Shown here: positions 59,789 through 64,000 of the stretch, piece by piece
How the letters are laid out: each line of letters begins with the position of its first letter
How positions within the stretch are numbered: position 1 is the first letter of the stretch
Source: Prunella strophiata
Taxonomy: Eukaryota > Chordata > Aves > Passeriformes > Prunellidae
Length of the DNA: 64,000 nt
Reading direction: 5' to 3'
NCBI GenBank assembly: GCA_036583965.1
Contig: JAZBQD010000014.1
Location: 65,750,395-65,814,394, forward strand
Notes under the pieces: generated by a model
What the model was told of the DNA's origin: nothing
The model's database searches: none
The model's input: only the letters and a program-made list of their open reading frames with translations
Program-made: the position numbers and the translations under genes

Positions 59789-62700
59789 ATACACAGAGTG
59801 TTGCTCCAAGCCCCTCTTGGCCCAGCCCATCCTGTGCCCTGCCAAGGGAGAACAGACACACCTCACCCTCGCTGTTCACTGAAGGCAGATACAATTTTAT
59901 TGAATATGGCTCCTATTAGCTGACTGTCTTTTTATATTTCCCTTGCAGTCCCTTTGTTTCCTGTGGATTGATTGCACTGAAAATTGAGCCCACAGAGTAA
60001 TTAATATCACTGAATACAGCACATTTCCCCATGAAAATGCAGTGTGTGCTGTTTTGCAGTTCCATACAGTTACTTTTGTTACACTCAAGCAATGGACTGC
60101 TTCAGTAGACACCACTTTACATCATGTGCTTTCCTGCACGAGGGAACTCTCCTTTGATCTTTGCAGAGAGTATATTTCCACAAAATATTTTTCACTAAAT
60201 TGACAGAATTTCCCTCCATGCCAGCTCACTCCCCTCCCCCCTTAAGCCTCATTCTTTAATTGAAAGCTTTTCTTAGATTTAGTCCAGTGGATCTACTGTA
60301 CCCGGGCTCAATCTGTTTATAATTTTATTTCAACACACGGCAAAATATTTGCAACCTCTTCAATGATGCACTGCAAACCAGAGCACTTAACCCAAGCACT
60401 CAGGAGGAGCAGCCCTTGCATTTGCAGGTACTTGTTTATTGAGAATGTTGACAGGTACATGCAGAGAGCCAAGGGTCTCATGCTCCTATTTATTAGTGGG
60501 GTGACTCTGTGTTATGGTGCATTACATGTTTGCACTCTAGACTGTCCCTGCTGTGGGCAAGATTCCTGGCTGAGCTCCACCTCCCTGGGATGCTCTTCAA
60601 CTCAGCACCCAAGGCCATGGCTACTTTCCACAGGGAGCTTATGTCCTTATGGCTTTTCTCCTCCAAGACAGGGTTAACCCAAACACAATGCCATTGGGAA
60701 TGCTGCTCCCTGCACAGCACCCAAGGACTGACCTAAGTCAGTGTTGTTACAGGAGCAAACCAGCAAAGGCAGCTCTGGGAGAGCATCTGAGCTCCTGAAC
60801 TCATGGTGGAGATGTGGCCTTTTGGCTGGTCTTGATCCCACCCTCCTCTGCCCTGCTGAGATGGGACTTGGCATCTGTTCTGAGCAGACCTGGGCACTCA
60901 TAAAGCTCTGCTGCAGTTTGTTCCAGTCTTTAATACTCTGGAATAATTATTTTCTTTTTAATGGCACCATCCAGCTTTGCCCTCTCTGTGGCAATTTTGA
61001 GGCAGAATTGAAACTGAAGGCAGTCAGAGCAGAATTAGGTCTTTGTTTTAAAGGAATTTAAGACAGAATTTTCTGTCCAGAAAGAGAGGGTAGGAGGGAT
61101 TTCTCATTAGTGGAAATTAGAGGACTGCTCCTGTCTTGCAGCTGGAACTGGCTCACAGAGCTGGACACACAAACAGCAAAAGGAACCTTTTTCCCCTGGT
61201 GATTTCAATCTTGGTTCCCAGCAAAAAAAAGTCAAAGGACAGCTAGACAAGTTCAGGTACTTGAAAAGCATTTAACTCTGGAGCAGCTCAAGTGTCATGC
61301 TGTGATCCAGGGTAGCTTCAGCCCTGCCCAGGGACTCAGAGTTGGGCAAAACTCAGCAAAGCAGCCACAACTGCCTCTTCTGTATGGATGTGTCTGCTGG
61401 GACTGCCTGGATGGAACATGTGTGGCTCCAACCCCTGGTCCTGGCTCAGCCACTGAGCTGGGGCTTCTCCCTGGCTCTCCAAGCAGCTTGGGAAAAGCCC
61501 AGCACTTGGAGAAGGAGCTGAGCCATGGACACCCCAGAATATGCCTTGCCTCCCTCCAGCAACAGGAAACAATTTCAAAACAATGACCAGAAGAATAATT
61601 TAGTTTAGAATAAAAAAACACAACCAAACCCAGCCACAAATATGAATACTTTAACTCCTACTACATCTTTTACCTGAGGCTACATGCCTTTAGTACCTAT
61701 TACTGACTAGCAATGTAAAAAAGGCCAGAGCAAACATTCAAGGTGAAAGGAAATAGGATTTGAGGGGAGAGGGGCAGTCACTGCCCTGGTCCTGCTGGCC
61801 ACACTGTTGCTGGTACAGGCCAGGATGTAATTCCATTAACACCCAGTTTGAGGAGGGACAGTAGAACCCAACTTGACCATATGATAAAAGAGACATTATC
61901 TGCAATTCCACTGGAGAAACACAGATTGCACTCTGTTTCCAGAGTTTCCTGAGATAAAATCTTCCAGATCTAGTGTTTCATTAAGGAGACTTCATATATT
62001 GATCATGCAGCTGATACAAATCTTTCAGAGGACCTAGGCTGGTGATGGAGTTTGCAATAAATTCCTACAGTTATATTTATAATCTTTTATTTTCCTTATT
62101 GGATTTGGGGGTTTTGCTTCTTGTTTCTTCCCAGTTTGATGTTTAAATGCAGATCTAAACCTCCAGCACAAGCTGCCACACTGAGTGGCTCAGTTAAGGA
62201 CAGGTTTCAAAAAACTTTGAAAATTCCAATGGTTTTGTACATGTATGGGCTACCTTGTTAATTGGGCTCTCAGTGTGTACACTGTTGGCTGAACACCCTG
62301 CACAGACAGTAAAAAAGGACCCTGAAAGACCTTGAAATGCTCATTAGAGGCAAAGGAGAGGTCACTCTAAGAGTGTCCTAATAATTACTCAGGCTCTGTT
62401 CAAGGATTGGTGTCAGTCCTTGACACTACCGTTTCCATATTTGTGCAATTTCTAATTTACAGATGTAACTTGTGAGAGACAAAGGAACACTTCAGCATTA
62501 CTATTACACCTTCCCTTTACATTAACCCATTTCACCATCAGCTCATCAAGAAAGAACCAAACTAGGCAAACAAAAAGAAAACAGCCCATGCTGTAGGTAA
62601 AGAGAAAGGGCATTATCAATTGGATAACTTTTGGAAATTTTTCCAAAGCATCCAATTCCTCTGCAGCACCATTATGAGGTGCAATGTTTCAAAAAAGTGC

Positions 62701-64000
62701 TTTGGTGAAAAATAAGAACCAAACAAAAACTCCCTTGTAATTTAAGGCCCCTAAATTCATAAGCAGAAAACAAGAGCCCATCTCTCTGAATTTCATGGTG
62801 TTTTTGCCAGCAGAGTGAAACCTGCACCTGCACACTGCAGGTCACAGTAGCAGATACCTGCCAGACTGCCACCTCAGCAGGGCTGCCTGGTGGGGGACAT
62901 CCCCACATATGTTAGCCTTCAAGTGAATAAATACATGAATAAAAGAACAAATAAACACTGGAATTGAAAATAAGTTAGTCATATTAATGTATTCATATCC
63001 CCCTCTCTTTCTCTTGGTGGGACTGTCTGTGTGCACAGATAAATCTCATTTCTTCACCCCTGCATCCCTCAATGTTACTGAGTGCAGGGAACCTTTCTGC
63101 TTGTTTTAGGAGCTTGAAAAATAGCACCCTTTGAAATATCACTTTGACTTCTTTGCCATTTGGCAAAACACTGATACTTTTCTTCCTCTTTTGTACTACA
63201 GGCTGGAATTGCTCTGGATCATTTACTGCTTGACAGTTTAATTGCTTTTTTATCAGGAGTCTTATTGATGAACTCATCAGTGGTGGATTTACATGAAGAA
63301 TCCAAGCAAGGCTATTCAGAGCTTGTTGGCTTTTCCCTCCAGAAAGGATGTTAAGTTCACCTGATGCTTGCATGCAGTTCAAGTCATGATCCATTCTCCA
63401 TTGGACAAGTCACCAAAGCCCCATATATCATGCTGGGTTAGAAGAAGCACCCTGCAAAGGCAGACACATCCCTAATTCACTAATACTGTTTAAATTTGCA
63501 CATTAGGGGTGCTAAACAAAAGAGGTACTGGTTTCAGAAACTGGAGCAGGAGGCCTCCCAGGACAGTATGAAAAGTAAGTTAATATGGGCACTACCCTAT
63601 AATGGTGAGCAGCTTATCTATCAGAAGTTACACATTCACAGTTTCCTACAATATAAATCAGAAACAGCCCTGAACTCAGCATGAAGCTGAAGTGTGAGGG
63701 GAGATAAGAAAGGCTGAAGGGGCTATTCCTGAGAAGTTCTGCCTTTGAGTATTACATTTCTCTAATGAAGGAATTCTTATTAAGACAAATAATTCAGTTT
63801 TTAAAATGGATTTTGTTTTTAATGAGGGCTTTTCTGTTTGGCTTTAAACTTCCTCTGCATTGTGAAAAATGCATGAGAATCCAGAAAGCAAACCTGGCCT
63901 AATGTGGTGTTCAAAAGGAAAGAGAAATTGGCCACCCTCATCTCATTGTTCAAACAAAGCAACACATAAAAAGAAAATGAGTAAACAGATTAATAGATTT

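Overview
The window is animal nuclear DNA, most likely from a bird and probably a songbird. Coding sequence occupies about 1.4% of it, split into short exons with GT/AG splice junctions. Chicken-repeat-1 (CR1) LINE tails and small retroviral solo LTRs are scattered between long AT-rich introns. The species call is an inference from the repeat types and the protein sequence.

One gene is certain. Eight consecutive exons of CAMK1D (calcium/calmodulin-dependent protein kinase I delta) lie on the minus strand between 57868 and 20517. In transcript order they are 57868-57730, 53388-53262, 44998-44923, 35863-35751, 34062-33984, 25171-25084, 24120-23982 and 20638-20517. They join in frame with matching intron phases and encode the kinase from the residue equivalent to human Val101 to the stop codon: the rest of the catalytic domain, the activation loop, the autoinhibitory and calmodulin-binding segment, and the C-terminal tail. 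By comparison with the 11-exon human gene these are exons 4-11. The first three exons and the promoter lie beyond 64000.

Layout: 1-18.7 kb is downstream of the gene and holds a GAAGA microsatellite, two CR1 tails, a 1.6 kb minisatellite of 17-bp units and a solo LTR. About 18.7-20.5 kb is the probable 3' UTR. From 20.5 to 57.9 kb exons alternate with introns carrying LTRs, an old CR1 and several homopolymer or polypurine tracts. The part of the upstream intron inside the window (57.9-64 kb) holds one CR1 tail and otherwise mostly unique AT-rich sequence.

No second protein-coding gene, tRNA, rRNA or CRISPR array was recognised. Most long open reading frames are by-products of repeats. The points most worth a second look are an LTR-like element in the sense direction, with its own poly(A) signal, inside the short intron that splits the autoinhibitory/calmodulin-binding coding region; a 39-nt poly-T tract directly against a splice acceptor; three related solo LTRs with recognisable 6-bp target duplications; and the homogenised 17-bp minisatellite. 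I found no convincing new multi-gene system.
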